Part shown: positions 1 through 9,132 of the stretch, piece after piece
Numbering within the stretch: position 1 is the stretch's first letter
Layout: each line of letters starts with the position of its first letter
Source: Pedobacter boryungensis
Lineage (GTDB): Bacteria > Bacteroidota > Bacteroidia > Sphingobacteriales > Sphingobacteriaceae
Length of the DNA stretch: 64,000 nucleotides
Reading direction: 5' to 3'
NCBI RefSeq assembly: GCF_013204825.1
Contig: NZ_JABMKV010000002.1
Coordinates: forward strand, 310,001 to 374,000
Made by a program: the position numbers and the translations under genes
Notes under the pieces: model-generated
The model's database searches: none
What the model was told of the DNA's origin: nothing
What the model saw: only the letters and a program-made list of their open reading frames with translations

Positions 1-821
1 TAACCAAAACAGATAACCATGGCCATTGGGATAATCGTCTGTGCAATCATCTCGACCATATTGGTTAGGTAATTTGGATTTTCAAATGGATGCGAAGAGT
101 TAGCTCCAAAATAACCTCCACCATTTGTACCCAAATGCTTAATGGCAATCATTTGAGCAGCAGGTCCACGGGAAACATTTATGGTATCACCTTGAAGCGA
201 AATAAACTGATCTTTTCCTTCATAACTGGCTGGTGTGCCATTGAAAGTTAAAATAAGTGCAACAACCACAGAGAGCGGCAATAGCAACCTAGTAATTGAC
301 CTGACGAAGAATTCCCAGAAATTTCCAAGATTGGTTGCCGTTTTTTCTCGAAATGCTTTGAAAAGAACTATTGCAGCTGCAATGCCAGTTGCTGCACTTA
401 CAAATTGCAAGAACATGAGCACAAATTGCTGGGTAAGATAACTCACTCCGGTTTCTCCTGAATAATGTTGGAGATTGCAATTAGCTACAAAGCTGATGAT
501 GGTGTTAAAAGCAAGATCAGCAGGCATCCCAGGATTTCCATCTGGATTGAAAGGCAACTTATCCTGATACAAGAGGATAAAAAAACCATAAATGATCCAT
601 ATACTATTAATGAGAAGAAGCACTTTAAGATGTTTCTTCCAATCCATTTGTTCTTTTACATTGATGCCAGAAAGTTTATAAATTAAAGTCTCGATTGGTT
701 TTAGAAAGTCTGTCCAAACTTTCTCGCCCGCGAAAACCTTAGCCAGATATTTTCCAAGCGGGATAGCTATTGCTACGGTAATAAAGAATGTGGCAATAAT
801 GCCGATAAATTCTGTGTTCAT
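1..821 (-). CDS. kdpA: Potassium-transporting ATPase subunit A, KdpA (3' part beyond the window)
   Basis: KdpA is the K+-binding, channel-like membrane subunit of the high-affinity Kdp ATPase. Only the first 273 or so codons are here; the gene runs off the left edge, so roughly half of a normal subunit is visible. Translation from the ATG at 821 gives a first membrane helix (residues 1-25) and later the KdpA selectivity-filter stretch TNGGGYFGANSSHPFENP near residues 240-257, which is diagnostic. The start lies 3 nt downstream of the kdpF stop, so it is cotranscribed with kdpF and the 27-codon ORF before it. No frameshift is seen. Confidence 0.95.
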   Translation of the reverse strand, partial: MNTEFIGIIATFFITVAIAIPLGKYLAKVFAGEKVWTDFLKPIETLIYKLSGINVKEQMDWKKHLKVLLLINSIWIIYGFFILLYQDKLPFNPDGNPGMPADLAFNTIISFVANCNLQHYSGETGVSYLTQQFVLMFLQFVSAATGIAAAIVLFKAFREKTATNLGNFWEFFVRSITRLLLPLSVVVALILTFNGTPASYEGKDQFISLQGDTINVSRGPAAQMIAIKHLGTNGGGYFGANSSHPFENPNYLTNMVEMIAQTIIPMAMVICFG

Positions 822-824
822 TTT

Positions 825-902
825 CTAGAATTTTTCTGGTTTGAGCAGTACATAAATCATATAAATAAATACTGCAATTGAAATGATGAATAGTGTAAGC
901 AT
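825..902 (-). CDS. kdpF: KdpF small membrane subunit
   Basis: This 25-residue ORF (ATG at 902, TAG ending at 825) encodes a single hydrophobic helix ending LLKPEKF. KdpF peptides typically end in LLKPE plus a basic or aromatic residue, and the gene sits directly before kdpA, its usual place. KdpF stabilises the KdpABC complex in the inner membrane. It is too short for most ORF callers. The identification rests on the motif and the position. Confidence 0.9.
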   Translation of the reverse strand: MLTLFIISIAVFIYMIYVLLKPEKF

Positions 903-905
903 AGG

Positions 906-989
906 TCAGATGTTTTCGAACCAATCTATGGATCTGTAAACGACCCAGCAGAAAGCGATCAGAATAAATAATAAGATGAGTGTAACCAT
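906..989 (-). CDS. 27-residue membrane micropeptide in front of kdpF
   Basis: An ORF of 27 codons (ATG at 989, TGA ending at 906) begins with a hydrophobic stretch of about 17 residues and ends in the amphipathic tail RSIDWFENI. It stops 3 nt before kdpF and is the first ORF of the kdp transcript. I believe similar peptides ending in a CIDWFEKI-like tail occur before kdpF in other Bacteroidota, but I know of no assigned function. A second accessory subunit of the Kdp complex, parallel to KdpF, is the simplest inference. The length, hydrophobicity and tight spacing support a real gene. Confidence 0.6.
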   Translation of the reverse strand: MVTLILLFILIAFCWVVYRSIDWFENI

Positions 990-1010
990 TTGATGTTTTT
1001 TTGATAAGCC

Positions 1011-1028
1011 ATGCCAATAGCAGTGCCG
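1011..1028 (-). promoter_or_regulatory. Weak sigma-54-like -24/-12 element before the kdp operon
   Basis: On the minus strand the sequence cGGCAC-tgcta-TTGGC lies just before the kdp operon. The -24 half is good. The -12 half is off: GG to GC spacing is 11 rather than 10, or TTGG stands in for TTGC. It is listed because the adjacent gene is a sigma-54 activator. It would leave only a very short leader. Confidence 0.25.
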
Positions 1029-1096
1029 TTTATTAGAAAATTTGATTAATTATCTAATTTTCAGTGCATTACTGATTTGTGAAAAAGGTAAAGCAT

Positions 1097-1127
1097 AAAA
1101 AAACCCTTCCATAACGAAAGGGTTTTT
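1097..1127 (-). terminator. Rho-independent terminator of the sigma-54 regulator gene
   Basis: The hairpin AAAAACCCTT / AAGGGTTTTT with a short loop is followed on the minus strand by a run of T. It lies about 30 nt after the stop of the regulator at 1155 and separates it from the kdp operon. Confidence 0.8.
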
Positions 1128-1154
1128 ATCAAAGTGGAAAGAAGTATGATATGC

Positions 1155-2483
1155 TTAAATCTTGTATTCTTCTATTTTTCTATAGAGAGTAGTGAGACCA
1201 ATATTTAATAATTTGGCTGTTTCTGTTTTGTTACCTTTTGTATAGTTCAGTATCTTCAAGATGTGTTGTTTTTCTACTGTTTGAAGGTCAAACGAATTGG
1301 AAGGTTCTTCATTGGTAAAAAATTCTGGAGGTAATTGACTGGTATCAAGCACATCCCCATCTGTTAATATAACTAGTCGCTCTATTACATTTTTTAGCTC
1401 CCTTACATTTCCCTTCCAATTGTGCTCGGTTAACGCATCAATTAATTTATCGCTCATCTTCAGCTTAATTCGATTGACTTTTGTCGCAAACTCTTTTAGA
1501 TAATAATCTGAAAGTAGTCGAATATCTTCTTTACGCTCTCTTAGCGCAGGTAAATGAATATTGAATACCGACAAACGATAATAAAGATCAAGTCTAAACT
1601 TGCCTGTATCCGCTTCTTCTTTAAGGTTACGGTTGGTAGCGGCAATAATACGTACATTCACCTGATTTGTAGTGGTAGAACCTATTTTAATGAAGGTCTG
1701 ACTTTCTAAAACTCTTAGCAGTTTTGCCTGAAGGTCTAGGTTCATCTCCCCAATTTCATCCAAAAAAAGCGTTCCGCCATTTGCTTCTTCAACAAGTCCT
1801 TTTTTATCTTTATTTGCGCCAGTAAATGCACCTGCTTTATACCCGAAGAGTTCACTTTCCAGCAATTCCGGACTGAACCCGCTACAATTAAGAGCAACGA
1901 AAGGTTTTTGTTTTCGCTGACTTTTATAATGGATTGCCTGTGCAAATACTTCTTTCCCGGTTCCTGTTTCGCCCAACAATAAAACAGTAGTATCTGTAGC
2001 AGCAACCCTAGAGGCCAATGCAATAGCTTCTTTAATCTGTTTAGATTGTCCCAATATTGAATCGAAGCTATATTTTTTGCTAATCTTTGCTTCAAGTTCA
2101 AGTACCCTTACACTAAGCTTAGCCTTATCTATTGCTTTATAGACCAATGGAATGATTTTATCGTTATCATCACCTTTAGTAATGTAATCAAATGCCCCGT
2201 TTCGCATGGCTGTAACACCATCTTGAATAGTGCCAAAAGCAGTAAGATTAATTACTTCCGTAAAAGGACTTATTTTTTTTAGCTCTTTAATTAGTTCTAC
2301 TCCATTATAATCTGGTAGCTTCACATCACTTATAACCAATAGGATGTGGTTAGAAGAAAGGATTTTTAATCCTTCCTTTCCGTTAGCTGCCTGCAATACC
2401 TTAAAACCTTCAAGTTCTATGATCCTAGCTAAAAGACTTGAAATCTTTTTTTCGTCGTCAATAATCAGAATAGTTTCTTCCAT
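1155..2483 (-). CDS. Sigma-54-dependent response regulator (NtrC family), probable kdp regulator
   Basis: The 442-residue protein has the full three-domain NtrC layout. The receiver (about 1-120) carries acidic D9/D10, phospho-acceptor D53 and K103. The AAA+ domain has Walker A GETGTGKE (171-178), the sigma-54 contact loop GAFTGA (218-223) and Walker [11 protein letters not shown] (236-245). A C-terminal Fis-type helix-turn-helix lies at about 400-442. It should bind enhancer sites and activate sigma-54 RNA polymerase after phosphorylation. It is encoded immediately upstream of the kdp operon on the same strand, and this family commonly accompanies kdp in Bacteroidota. Its partner kinase is not in the window. 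Control of kdp is an inference from position. Confidence 0.9.
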   Translation of the reverse strand: MEETILIIDDEKKISSLLARIIELEGFKVLQAANGKEGLKILSSNHILLVISDVKLPDYNGVELIKELKKISPFTEVINLTAFGTIQDGVTAMRNGAFDYITKGDDNDKIIPLVYKAIDKAKLSVRVLELEAKISKKYSFDSILGQSKQIKEAIALASRVAATDTTVLLLGETGTGKEVFAQAIHYKSQRKQKPFVALNCSGFSPELLESELFGYKAGAFTGANKDKKGLVEEANGGTLFLDEIGEMNLDLQAKLLRVLESQTFIKIGSTTTNQVNVRIIAATNRNLKEEADTGKFRLDLYYRLSVFNIHLPALRERKEDIRLLSDYYLKEFATKVNRIKLKMSDKLIDALTEHNWKGNVRELKNVIERLVILTDGDVLDTSQLPPEFFTNEEPSNSFDLQTVEKQHILKILNYTKGNKTETAKLLNIGLTTLYRKIEEYKI

Positions 2484-2537
2484 ATTTCGATTACGGTTAT
2501 AAATATTGATGCCTTTGCAAGATACAACAAATGATAA

Positions 2538-3443
2538 TTAATTGCTTCCGATTACTAAAGGTACATTCTTACTGCCCCCGCCCATAATTAAGACTTTGGT
2601 ATTTGGAGAAAGAGCAATCTCTTTTTGAGCCTTAATTGCTTCATATTGTAATTGTTTGTCACTTAGGCCAGTAGATAAGATTTTTTGATAATCTGCAATT
2701 CCTCGAGCTTCCACTCTTTTCCTTTCTGCTTCTTGCTTTTCTTTTTGAAGGACAAATGTCATTTTCTGTGCTTCCTGTTCGGCATTAATCTTTGATTCTA
2801 TACTTGCTTTTACAGATTGGGGGAGCGTAATGTTTCTTACCAATAGCTGTTCAAGATCGAGACCACGTTTGGCAAAACTTATCGCAATAGTTTGGTAGAT
2901 TTTTTGTTGAAATTCTTCACGTTTAAGTGAGTACAATGCCACTGCGTCATAAGAAACGGCATTGTCTCTTATTGCGGTTCTTGTAATTGGCCTTACAATC
3001 TTGTCTACATAGTCGGTACCAATAGTCCGTAAAATTTCAGGTGCTGAACTGGGTTTTACCTTAAACAAAACCGAAAGGTCTATAACTACTTCTAGTCCAT
3101 CTGCAGAAAGCACCCTAATCGCATCGTCCCCATTTTTGTTCCCTTCATCATGTACTGCAGACATGGTATAATTTTGAGTTTTCGTATCGAAGGATGTTAC
3201 ATTTACCAAGGGGCTTACCACATTCAGCCCGCTACTGAGGATGCTTTGATCTACTTTTCCAAAGAGTGTTTTAACACCAACTTCTCCAGTGTCTATTACT
3301 TTGAGCATTGATGTTGATATGCCAAGTAGGATAAAAAATAATCCAGCCATACGAACAGCTAGAACTAATTTTGCAAATTGTTGTTGTTTGGCCAAAAAAT
3401 AACTTCCAGCGATGAGCAGGGCTCCTAAAATAATAATGAACAT
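2538..3443 (-). CDS. Prohibitin-family (SPFH domain) membrane protein
   Basis: The 301-residue protein has two hydrophobic N-terminal segments (about 1-18 and 27-48). An SPFH/prohibitin domain follows (about 48-235, with the typical stretch VIDTGEVGVKTLFGKV), then a charged coiled-coil region rich in Glu, Lys and Gln (about 215-250). Family members form large ring or cage assemblies in the inner membrane and act as scaffolds, often for FtsH-type proteases. It stands alone between the sigma-54 regulator and the GNAT-nitrilase gene. An inverted repeat about 125-160 nt upstream may regulate it. Confidence 0.9.
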   Translation of the reverse strand: MFIIILGALLIAGSYFLAKQQQFAKLVLAVRMAGLFFILLGISTSMLKVIDTGEVGVKTLFGKVDQSILSSGLNVVSPLVNVTSFDTKTQNYTMSAVHDEGNKNGDDAIRVLSADGLEVVIDLSVLFKVKPSSAPEILRTIGTDYVDKIVRPITRTAIRDNAVSYDAVALYSLKREEFQQKIYQTIAISFAKRGLDLEQLLVRNITLPQSVKASIESKINAEQEAQKMTFVLQKEKQEAERKRVEARGIADYQKILSTGLSDKQLQYEAIKAQKEIALSPNTKVLIMGGGSKNVPLVIGSN

Positions 3444-3569
3444 AATTTGAATATTTTCATTCAGGAGGCAAAGCGGATGCCATCGTGATAAGAAAGGAAA
3501 TAGTTGCGTGTTAATAGGTTTTAAACACGTATTCTTTCAATATCCACTTAACTATAAGATTTAACACCC

Positions 3570-3603
3570 TACCAAAATGAAAGGGTGGTATACCATTTTG
3601 GTA
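3570..3603. promoter_or_regulatory. Perfect 10-bp inverted repeat upstream of the prohibitin-like gene
   Basis: TACCAAAATG (3570-3579) and CATTTTGGTA (3594-3603) form a perfect 10-bp inverted repeat with a 14-nt spacer. A smaller pair, ACCCT and AGGGT, overlaps the left arm. No T run follows on either strand, so an operator fits better than a terminator. It lies between the end of the GNAT-nitrilase gene and the start of the prohibitin-like gene, in that gene's upstream region. Confidence 0.45.
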
Positions 3604-3685
3604 AATATTTATTCAAATGGTTTAGGTCAGCGAACGTTTGAGTCCAATAAAAATGATTAACAGGGGAATATCAAGTGTGCTATAG

Positions 3686-5236
3686 CTAACCTTTGCTGTT
3701 ATTCAATATTTTATAAAGATCAAGCCTTCTATCTTGTAAGTTTCTTACTGCACCAAAATTATGGAGTTGTTTCAATAAGTCAACATCCACATCGGCAATT
3801 AAGGTAGTTTCTGTATTGGCAGTAGCCTCGGCTTTAATGCCATTACTTGGGAAAGAGAAATCGGACGGTGTAAATACTGCAGATTGTGCGTATTGGATAT
3901 CCATGTTGTGTACCTTTGGTAAATTGCCAACACTTCCTGCAATGGCTACATAACATTCATTTTCTATAGCCCTAGCTTGTGCGCAACTCCTCACTCTAGT
4001 ATAGCCATTTTGGGTATCTGTCATAAATGGAACAAAAAGGATTTGCATGCCTTGTTCGGCTAACAACCTTGGGAGTTCTGGAAACTCTACATCATAACAG
4101 ATTAGTATCCCGATCTTACCACAATCTGTATCATAGGCCGCTAATGAATTTGCACCAACCATGCCCCAAGCATTTTTCTCTGAGGGTGTTAAATGGATTT
4201 TACGATACATCTCATGAGAACCATCTCTTCGACATAGAAAACCGACATTTTGGAGCATCCCATCTTCCATATAAGGCATACTTCCCGTGATGATGTTGAT
4301 GTTATAACTAATGGCATATTCAATAAATTTATCGCGTAGAGTAATTGTATTCTTTGCGATCTCCCTCATGGCCTCAGCTCCACCTAAATGGTTGTAAGCG
4401 GTCATTAAAGGTGCATTGAATAGTTCTGGAAATAGAATGAAATCACTTTGATAATCGCTCACAACATCTACAAAGAACTCGATTTGCTCATATAAAGAAT
4501 CAAGGCTTGGGAATGGTCTCATCTGCCACTGCACCAACCCTAAACGTATTACTGACTTATTGGTGTTTAGGTGTACCTGTTCTTCTGCATAATAAATATT
4601 GTTCCATTCTAATAGCGAGGCATACTCTAGCGATTGGGTATCTCCTGAAAGATAGCCTTTTAAGATTTTGAGCACATGGAAATCATTAGCCAGCTGGAAG
4701 GAAAGCGTTGGATCATGTATCTCTTTCCCTTTCACTTTTTCTAGGAACTGTTTTGGACTAAGGGTAGCTGCGTATTCTTTATACACAGGTATTCTTCCTC
4801 CAGCTATAATTGCCCTGAGGTTATGCCGTTCACATATCTCTTTTCTGGCATCGTACATTCTTCTTCCAATGCGCATGCCTCTAAAATCGGGATGTACAAA
4901 AAATTCAATCCCATAAAGTACGTCTCCATCCGGATCATGAGTAGAAAAAGTGTAATTACCAGTAATCTGAAGATAGTTGTGCGAATCGCCGAATTTATCA
5001 TAATCAACTATAATTGATAATGCACAACCAGCAACTCTGCCATTCACTAGGATGCAGATCTGTCCTTCGGGAAAGAGTTCAACTAGCTTGGCAATTTGCG
5101 TTTCCCCCCAAACTGATGCGCCTTCCCATTCAGAATAGGCCTCTATCATAGAAGCTTTTATCCCAAGATAATCATCTTTGGTCAACGTTCTTAACTCTAT
5201 TTTAAGGTCTTCGTTTCTTATCTCTTTTTCCATCAT
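3686..5236 (-). CDS. GNAT acetyltransferase fused to a carbon-nitrogen hydrolase (nitrilase superfamily)
   Basis: The 516-residue protein joins two enzymes. Residues about 10-190 form a GNAT domain with the acetyl-CoA loop around RGMRIGRRM (119-127). Residues about 228-505 form a nitrilase-type amidohydrolase with the full catalytic triad: E271 (FPELF), K346 (YRKIHL) and C380 (ICYDVEFPE). The same fusion is known in many bacteria, with no settled substrate. The nitrilase half probably hydrolyses an amide such as a ureido acid or omega-amide. The two domains may act in sequence. The gene is monocistronic here, with more than 180 nt on each side. Confidence 0.92.
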   Translation of the reverse strand: MMEKEIRNEDLKIELRTLTKDDYLGIKASMIEAYSEWEGASVWGETQIAKLVELFPEGQICILVNGRVAGCALSIIVDYDKFGDSHNYLQITGNYTFSTHDPDGDVLYGIEFFVHPDFRGMRIGRRMYDARKEICERHNLRAIIAGGRIPVYKEYAATLSPKQFLEKVKGKEIHDPTLSFQLANDFHVLKILKGYLSGDTQSLEYASLLEWNNIYYAEEQVHLNTNKSVIRLGLVQWQMRPFPSLDSLYEQIEFFVDVVSDYQSDFILFPELFNAPLMTAYNHLGGAEAMREIAKNTITLRDKFIEYAISYNINIITGSMPYMEDGMLQNVGFLCRRDGSHEMYRKIHLTPSEKNAWGMVGANSLAAYDTDCGKIGILICYDVEFPELPRLLAEQGMQILFVPFMTDTQNGYTRVRSCAQARAIENECYVAIAGSVGNLPKVHNMDIQYAQSAVFTPSDFSFPSNGIKAEATANTETTLIADVDVDLLKQLHNFGAVRNLQDRRLDLYKILNNSKG

Positions 5237-5423
5237 GTGTTCTATTTTGCTAATAGCAACAATCCCATCATATTACAACAATTGAATAAAATTGCATTTA
5301 TCGCCTTAGCTCTCTTTTAACAACGGAAATTTCCATCAAAAGTTTGCTAGGTCAGAAATTGAAAGGCATCATTCCCTAAACAGGTCATAAAATGTTGAAA
5401 AAAGAGCCGAATTGTTTTTCAGC

Positions 5424-6737
5424 CTACTGTTCTACCATTAACCTAAGTGAATCTGCCTTGATCCTGCTTTTTAGCCAAAGCCTTAATCGCTCTTCTTCCT
5501 TTTTTGAAATATTTGTTTTGAAATTAGCAACTGCCAAAGTAATAGTATCTTGTTTGTTTATATCCAAACGTTTTACGAGTATATTATCGATGCTATAACT
5601 AACAAGCTGAGGATATAGTGTTTTTAGTTCTTGCCTCAAATCAGGAATTTCATTTTCCATCTTTTTGGTATTTACATTCACCGAATCTCCTTGATACACG
5701 GATTCAAGAATACTTGCCTTGATCTGCGAGATATCTAACTCGTTTTTAGCGTTCAGGCCTTGACGGATAATTAGTTTCGTGCTGTCAAGATTATAAGCTG
5801 AAAGTTTAGCCTTAATGGAGTCGATTTTAGTATTGTCTAGCTGTCTGCCCAGTAGCAGTAAATCAATTTCATTTCCTTGTCGACTGTATTTGAAATTTTT
5901 AGAGATAACTTGAGTATCGGTAAATGTTAGTTCGTTTTGGATAAATGCCTTGGCATTATTTTCAAAGATGCTACGATCTACTATTCTATAGGCGAGATAG
6001 ATGCTCGGTGCTACTGTAATTACGGTAATGATTAAGATGTATCTTCGAACCTTTTTTTCGTAAGCTTTATCTTCGAAGTGCTTTTTATGGAACTTCATGT
6101 AACGAACAATAAGGTAAGTGCCCAAGCAGATAAATACGCTATTGATAAAATAAAGGTAAAGTGCACCTAAAAAATAGTAAAGATTGCCAATTGCGATTCC
6201 GAATCCAGCAGTGCAGAGTGGAGGCATTAAAGCTGTAGCAATCGCAACACCAGGTATAACATTGCTCTTTTCCTTTCTAGTAATGGCAATAATACCCGCC
6301 AGACCGCCCAGCGCTGCTATAAAAACATCCCATATTGATGGGGAAGTTCGAGCTAATATTTCTGATGAAGCATCGTGCAATGGGGTGATCCAGAAATACA
6401 GCGTGGAAGTAGCAATACTGATTACTGTAGCAATGGCAAGATTTCTTGCGCCCTTTTTCACCAGCTCAAAATCGTTGATTCCGATTCCAAGTCCTAATCC
6501 CATGATAGGACCCATTAAAGGTGAAACAAGCATTGCGCCTATAATTACAGCAGTAGAGTTAACATTTAGTCCGATGGAAGCAATAAAAATCGCAAAAATG
6601 AGTGTCCAAAGGTTTGCTCCTTTAAACTCCACGTTTTTTCTGATCGACTCAAAGATTTCATTTTCATCTGCACTATCACCATGTAGACTGAACCTATAGG
6701 TAATAAAATTTCTAAAGGCTTGATACATTTCCTTCAT
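5424..6737 (-). CDS. DUF389 integral membrane protein
   Basis: I place the start at the ATG at 6737 (MKEMYQAF...), giving 437 residues; a longer frame to 6920 would run into the divergent nhaA gene. The N-terminal two thirds hold about six membrane segments with the family stretches NSTAVIIGAMLVSPLMGPIMG and GVAIATALMPPLCTAGFGIA (each partly listed). That pattern marks the DUF389 family. The C-terminal third (about 260-437) is soluble and rich in charged residues, with no domain I recognise. The function of DUF389 is not established; some members are thought to sense or transport. It is divergent from nhaA, so shared ion-stress control is possible. Confidence 0.88.
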   Translation of the reverse strand: MKEMYQAFRNFITYRFSLHGDSADENEIFESIRKNVEFKGANLWTLIFAIFIASIGLNVNSTAVIIGAMLVSPLMGPIMGLGLGIGINDFELVKKGARNLAIATVISIATSTLYFWITPLHDASSEILARTSPSIWDVFIAALGGLAGIIAITRKEKSNVIPGVAIATALMPPLCTAGFGIAIGNLYYFLGALYLYFINSVFICLGTYLIVRYMKFHKKHFEDKAYEKKVRRYILIITVITVAPSIYLAYRIVDRSIFENNAKAFIQNELTFTDTQVISKNFKYSRQGNEIDLLLLGRQLDNTKIDSIKAKLSAYNLDSTKLIIRQGLNAKNELDISQIKASILESVYQGDSVNVNTKKMENEIPDLRQELKTLYPQLVSYSIDNILVKRLDINKQDTITLAVANFKTNISKKEEERLRLWLKSRIKADSLRLMVEQ

Positions 6738-6848
6738 AATAGCAATATAACGATTTCTGCATAACCAACAACAGATACTATGATAAGTTTGTCTATGCCG
6801 TTTTTTGATTGTTTCGATTGAATAGATTTTCAATACGCAAACTTTAGG

Positions 6849-6856
6849 TATATTTG
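6849..6856 (+). promoter_or_regulatory. TAnnTTTG -7 element of nhaA, probably leaderless
   Basis: TATATTTG matches the Bacteroidota -7 consensus and ends only 5 nt before the nhaA ATG, so transcription should begin at or next to the start codon. A TTTT stretch at 6827-6830 could serve as a poor -33 box at 18 nt. Confidence 0.6.
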
Positions 6857-6861
6857 GGCCT

Positions 6862-8184
6862 ATGGCAGCTACACCTAAAACACCCATCGAAAAGATTATT
6901 GCCCCAGTGAGCAGATTCATTCATCTGGAATATACAAGTGGCATTGTGTTATTGATTAGTGTAGTAATTGCAATTCTATGGGCAAATAGTTCATCAAGTT
7001 CTTATCACCACCTTTGGGAACTTAAGCTTACAGTCGGCTTTGCAGACTGGGTACTAAGTAAGCCACTCCATATATGGATTAACGATGGGCTTATGGCCAT
7101 TTTCTTTTTCGTGATCGGACTCGAATTAAAAAGAGAATTTATGGATGGCGAACTTTCCAGCTTTCGCAAGGCTTCGCTGCCTATGGGAGCAGCACTGGGA
7201 GGCATGATTGTTCCAGCATTGATTTATATTTTAGTGAATTATGGAGCAGACTCAACAAGAGGGTGGGGAATTCCAATGGCAACTGATATCGCTTTTGCAC
7301 TAGCCTTGTTATCAATGGCCGGAAAGCATATTCCATCATCGGTTAAGGTTTTTCTTTCCGCATTGGCGGTAGCTGATGACCTCGGGGCGGTACTAGTAAT
7401 CGCTTTTTTCTATACGGCGAGTGTTAATTTTGCAGCGCTTGGCATAGCAGGAATATTTTTAGTTGTTCTCCTCATTGGGAACAGGCTAGGTATTAGAAGC
7501 AGTGCCTTTTATCTAATTGTAGGGATTTGTGTGTGGTTAGGCTTTCTTTTTTCTGGTGTACATGCTACTATTGCAGGGGTGCTTGTTGCATTCACTATTC
7601 CTGCCTCCACAAAAATTGATGAACTGGTTTATGCTAAGAACCTCAAAAAGCTTACCCATGAGTTCGAGCAAGAAATTCCAAGTAATAGTACTTTAACGAC
7701 ACCTGCGCAGCACCACACCATACAACACGTAAAGAATTTAAGCTTGGCCGCTGAAACACCACTGCAGAAGATTGAACATGCATTGCATCCATGGGTGGCC
7801 TTTGTAATTATGCCATTGTTTGCCCTTTCCAATTCGGGAATCATCATTGGGGCAGGCTTCTTTAATTCAATCATCAATCCAGTATCAATTGGGGTAATTT
7901 TAGGGCTTGTTATAGGGAAGTTCTTGGGCATTCTTTTTTTTACATGGCTGATGGTGAAGATCGGGATTGGCGCATTACCTGAAGGAGCGAACTGGCGTCA
8001 TATCTATGGTGTAGCTTTGCTTGGGGGTATTGGCTTTACCATGTCGCTGTTCATTAGTGGACTAGCCTTTAAAAACCTAGCATTTGTAGAGCAGGCTAAA
8101 TATGGTATTCTTATCGCTTCCATCACCTCTGGGATATTGGGCAGCCTTGTGCTTAGAGGAAGCAAATCAACTGGAAAAGTTTAA
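6862..8184 (+). CDS. nhaA: Na+/H+ antiporter NhaA
   Basis: NhaA exports Na+ in exchange for protons across the inner membrane and controls sodium and pH homeostasis. The 440-residue protein has about 12 hydrophobic segments. It carries the signature Asp pair in AVADDLGAVL (D172, D173) and the upstream ATDIAFAL Asp (D142), all needed for ion binding. The long hydrophilic loop at about 250-300 is larger than in the E. coli protein but common in Bacteroidota. It is divergent from the DUF389 gene, and the two start codons are about 125 nt apart. It probably has a leaderless mRNA (see the -7 element at 6849). Confidence 0.96.
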   Translation: MAATPKTPIEKIIAPVSRFIHLEYTSGIVLLISVVIAILWANSSSSSYHHLWELKLTVGFADWVLSKPLHIWINDGLMAIFFFVIGLELKREFMDGELSSFRKASLPMGAALGGMIVPALIYILVNYGADSTRGWGIPMATDIAFALALLSMAGKHIPSSVKVFLSALAVADDLGAVLVIAFFYTASVNFAALGIAGIFLVVLLIGNRLGIRSSAFYLIVGICVWLGFLFSGVHATIAGVLVAFTIPASTKIDELVYAKNLKKLTHEFEQEIPSNSTLTTPAQHHTIQHVKNLSLAAETPLQKIEHALHPWVAFVIMPLFALSNSGIIIGAGFFNSIINPVSIGVILGLVIGKFLGILFFTWLMVKIGIGALPEGANWRHIYGVALLGGIGFTMSLFISGLAFKNLAFVEQAKYGILIASITSGILGSLVLRGSKSTGKV

Positions 8185-8206
8185 AAAGATGAGATTTCAA
8201 TATTCC

Positions 8207-9121
8207 TTAATTGAAAGAACGCCTAAAATCCAATGGTGAAACACTAGTTTTAAGCTTGAATAGTTTACTAAAGGACTGTGGATGTTCAAATCCCAAGTCA
8301 TATGCTATCTCGCTAATGGAAGCATCGCTAGTGGATAACATTTCCTTTGCCTTTTCAATTAGGTGGTTGTGAATATGCTGTTGTGCATTTTGTCCAGTAA
8401 GTGAACGCAACATATCGCTTAGATAGCTTGAACTGACATTTAACTGCGAAGAAAGAAAATTGACAGTTGGAAGCCCTTGTTTATTCGAATATGGCGACTT
8501 AAAATAGTCGTGTAAAATGTCTTCCACCTTTTGAAGCAGATCGCTGCTTACTGCCTTACGGGTAATGAATTGCCGGCTGTAAAACCGATTAGCATAATTC
8601 AACAGCAATTCTATTTGGGAGATCACAACGTCTTGGCTAAAATTATCAATTCTGTCTTTTAATTCTTCTTCGATACTTTTGAAAACAGCAATGATTGTGG
8701 TTTTTTCTTTTTCAGATAAGTGCAGTGCTTCGTGAATTGAATAAGAAAAAAAACCATATTCTTTGATCTTCTTAGCAAGTTCGTAACCAAGTAAAAGATC
8801 AGGGTGGAAAAGTAAGGTATAACCCGATTGATCACTAAGTGGTGCGTGTTCTCCTGTGATCTGATTAGGCGAAACAAAAAACATTCCCCCCTCATCGAAA
8901 TCGTAGTAATGCTGCCCATATTTAAACTTTCCCTGAAAGTTCATCTTATAGGAGATCTTATAAAAGTTCAAAATGTGCGGACTAGGAAGTCGTTCGAGCG
9001 GAATGCTCCCTTCAGCATTATTTATTAAACTTACCAATGGGTGCATAGGTGCCGGCATATCCAGCGCCTTATGCAACCTTGATAAAGAATCAAATCTGTG
9101 GTTAGCCATCTCATTCTTCAT
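8207..9121 (-). CDS. AraC-family transcriptional regulator
   Basis: The 304-residue protein has a variable N-terminal ligand-sensing part (about 1-185) and a C-terminal AraC-type double helix-turn-helix (about 200-302), ending with the typical second motif ISEIAYDLGFEHPQSFSKLF. The start is 11 nt after the stop of the alpha/beta hydrolase at 9133 on the same strand. The two form an operon, and the regulator probably controls the hydrolase. The effector is unknown. Confidence 0.9.
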   Translation of the reverse strand: MKNEMANHRFDSLSRLHKALDMPAPMHPLVSLINNAEGSIPLERLPSPHILNFYKISYKMNFQGKFKYGQHYYDFDEGGMFFVSPNQITGEHAPLSDQSGYTLLFHPDLLLGYELAKKIKEYGFFSYSIHEALHLSEKEKTTIIAVFKSIEEELKDRIDNFSQDVVISQIELLLNYANRFYSRQFITRKAVSSDLLQKVEDILHDYFKSPYSNKQGLPTVNFLSSQLNVSSSYLSDMLRSLTGQNAQQHIHNHLIEKAKEMLSTSDASISEIAYDLGFEHPQSFSKLFKLKTSVSPLDFRRSFN

Positions 9122-9132
9122 ATTGTCTGATT

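Noticed and set aside
6184..6699. 171-codon plus-strand ORF
   Set aside because: It is fully antisense to the DUF389 gene, which has clear family motifs.
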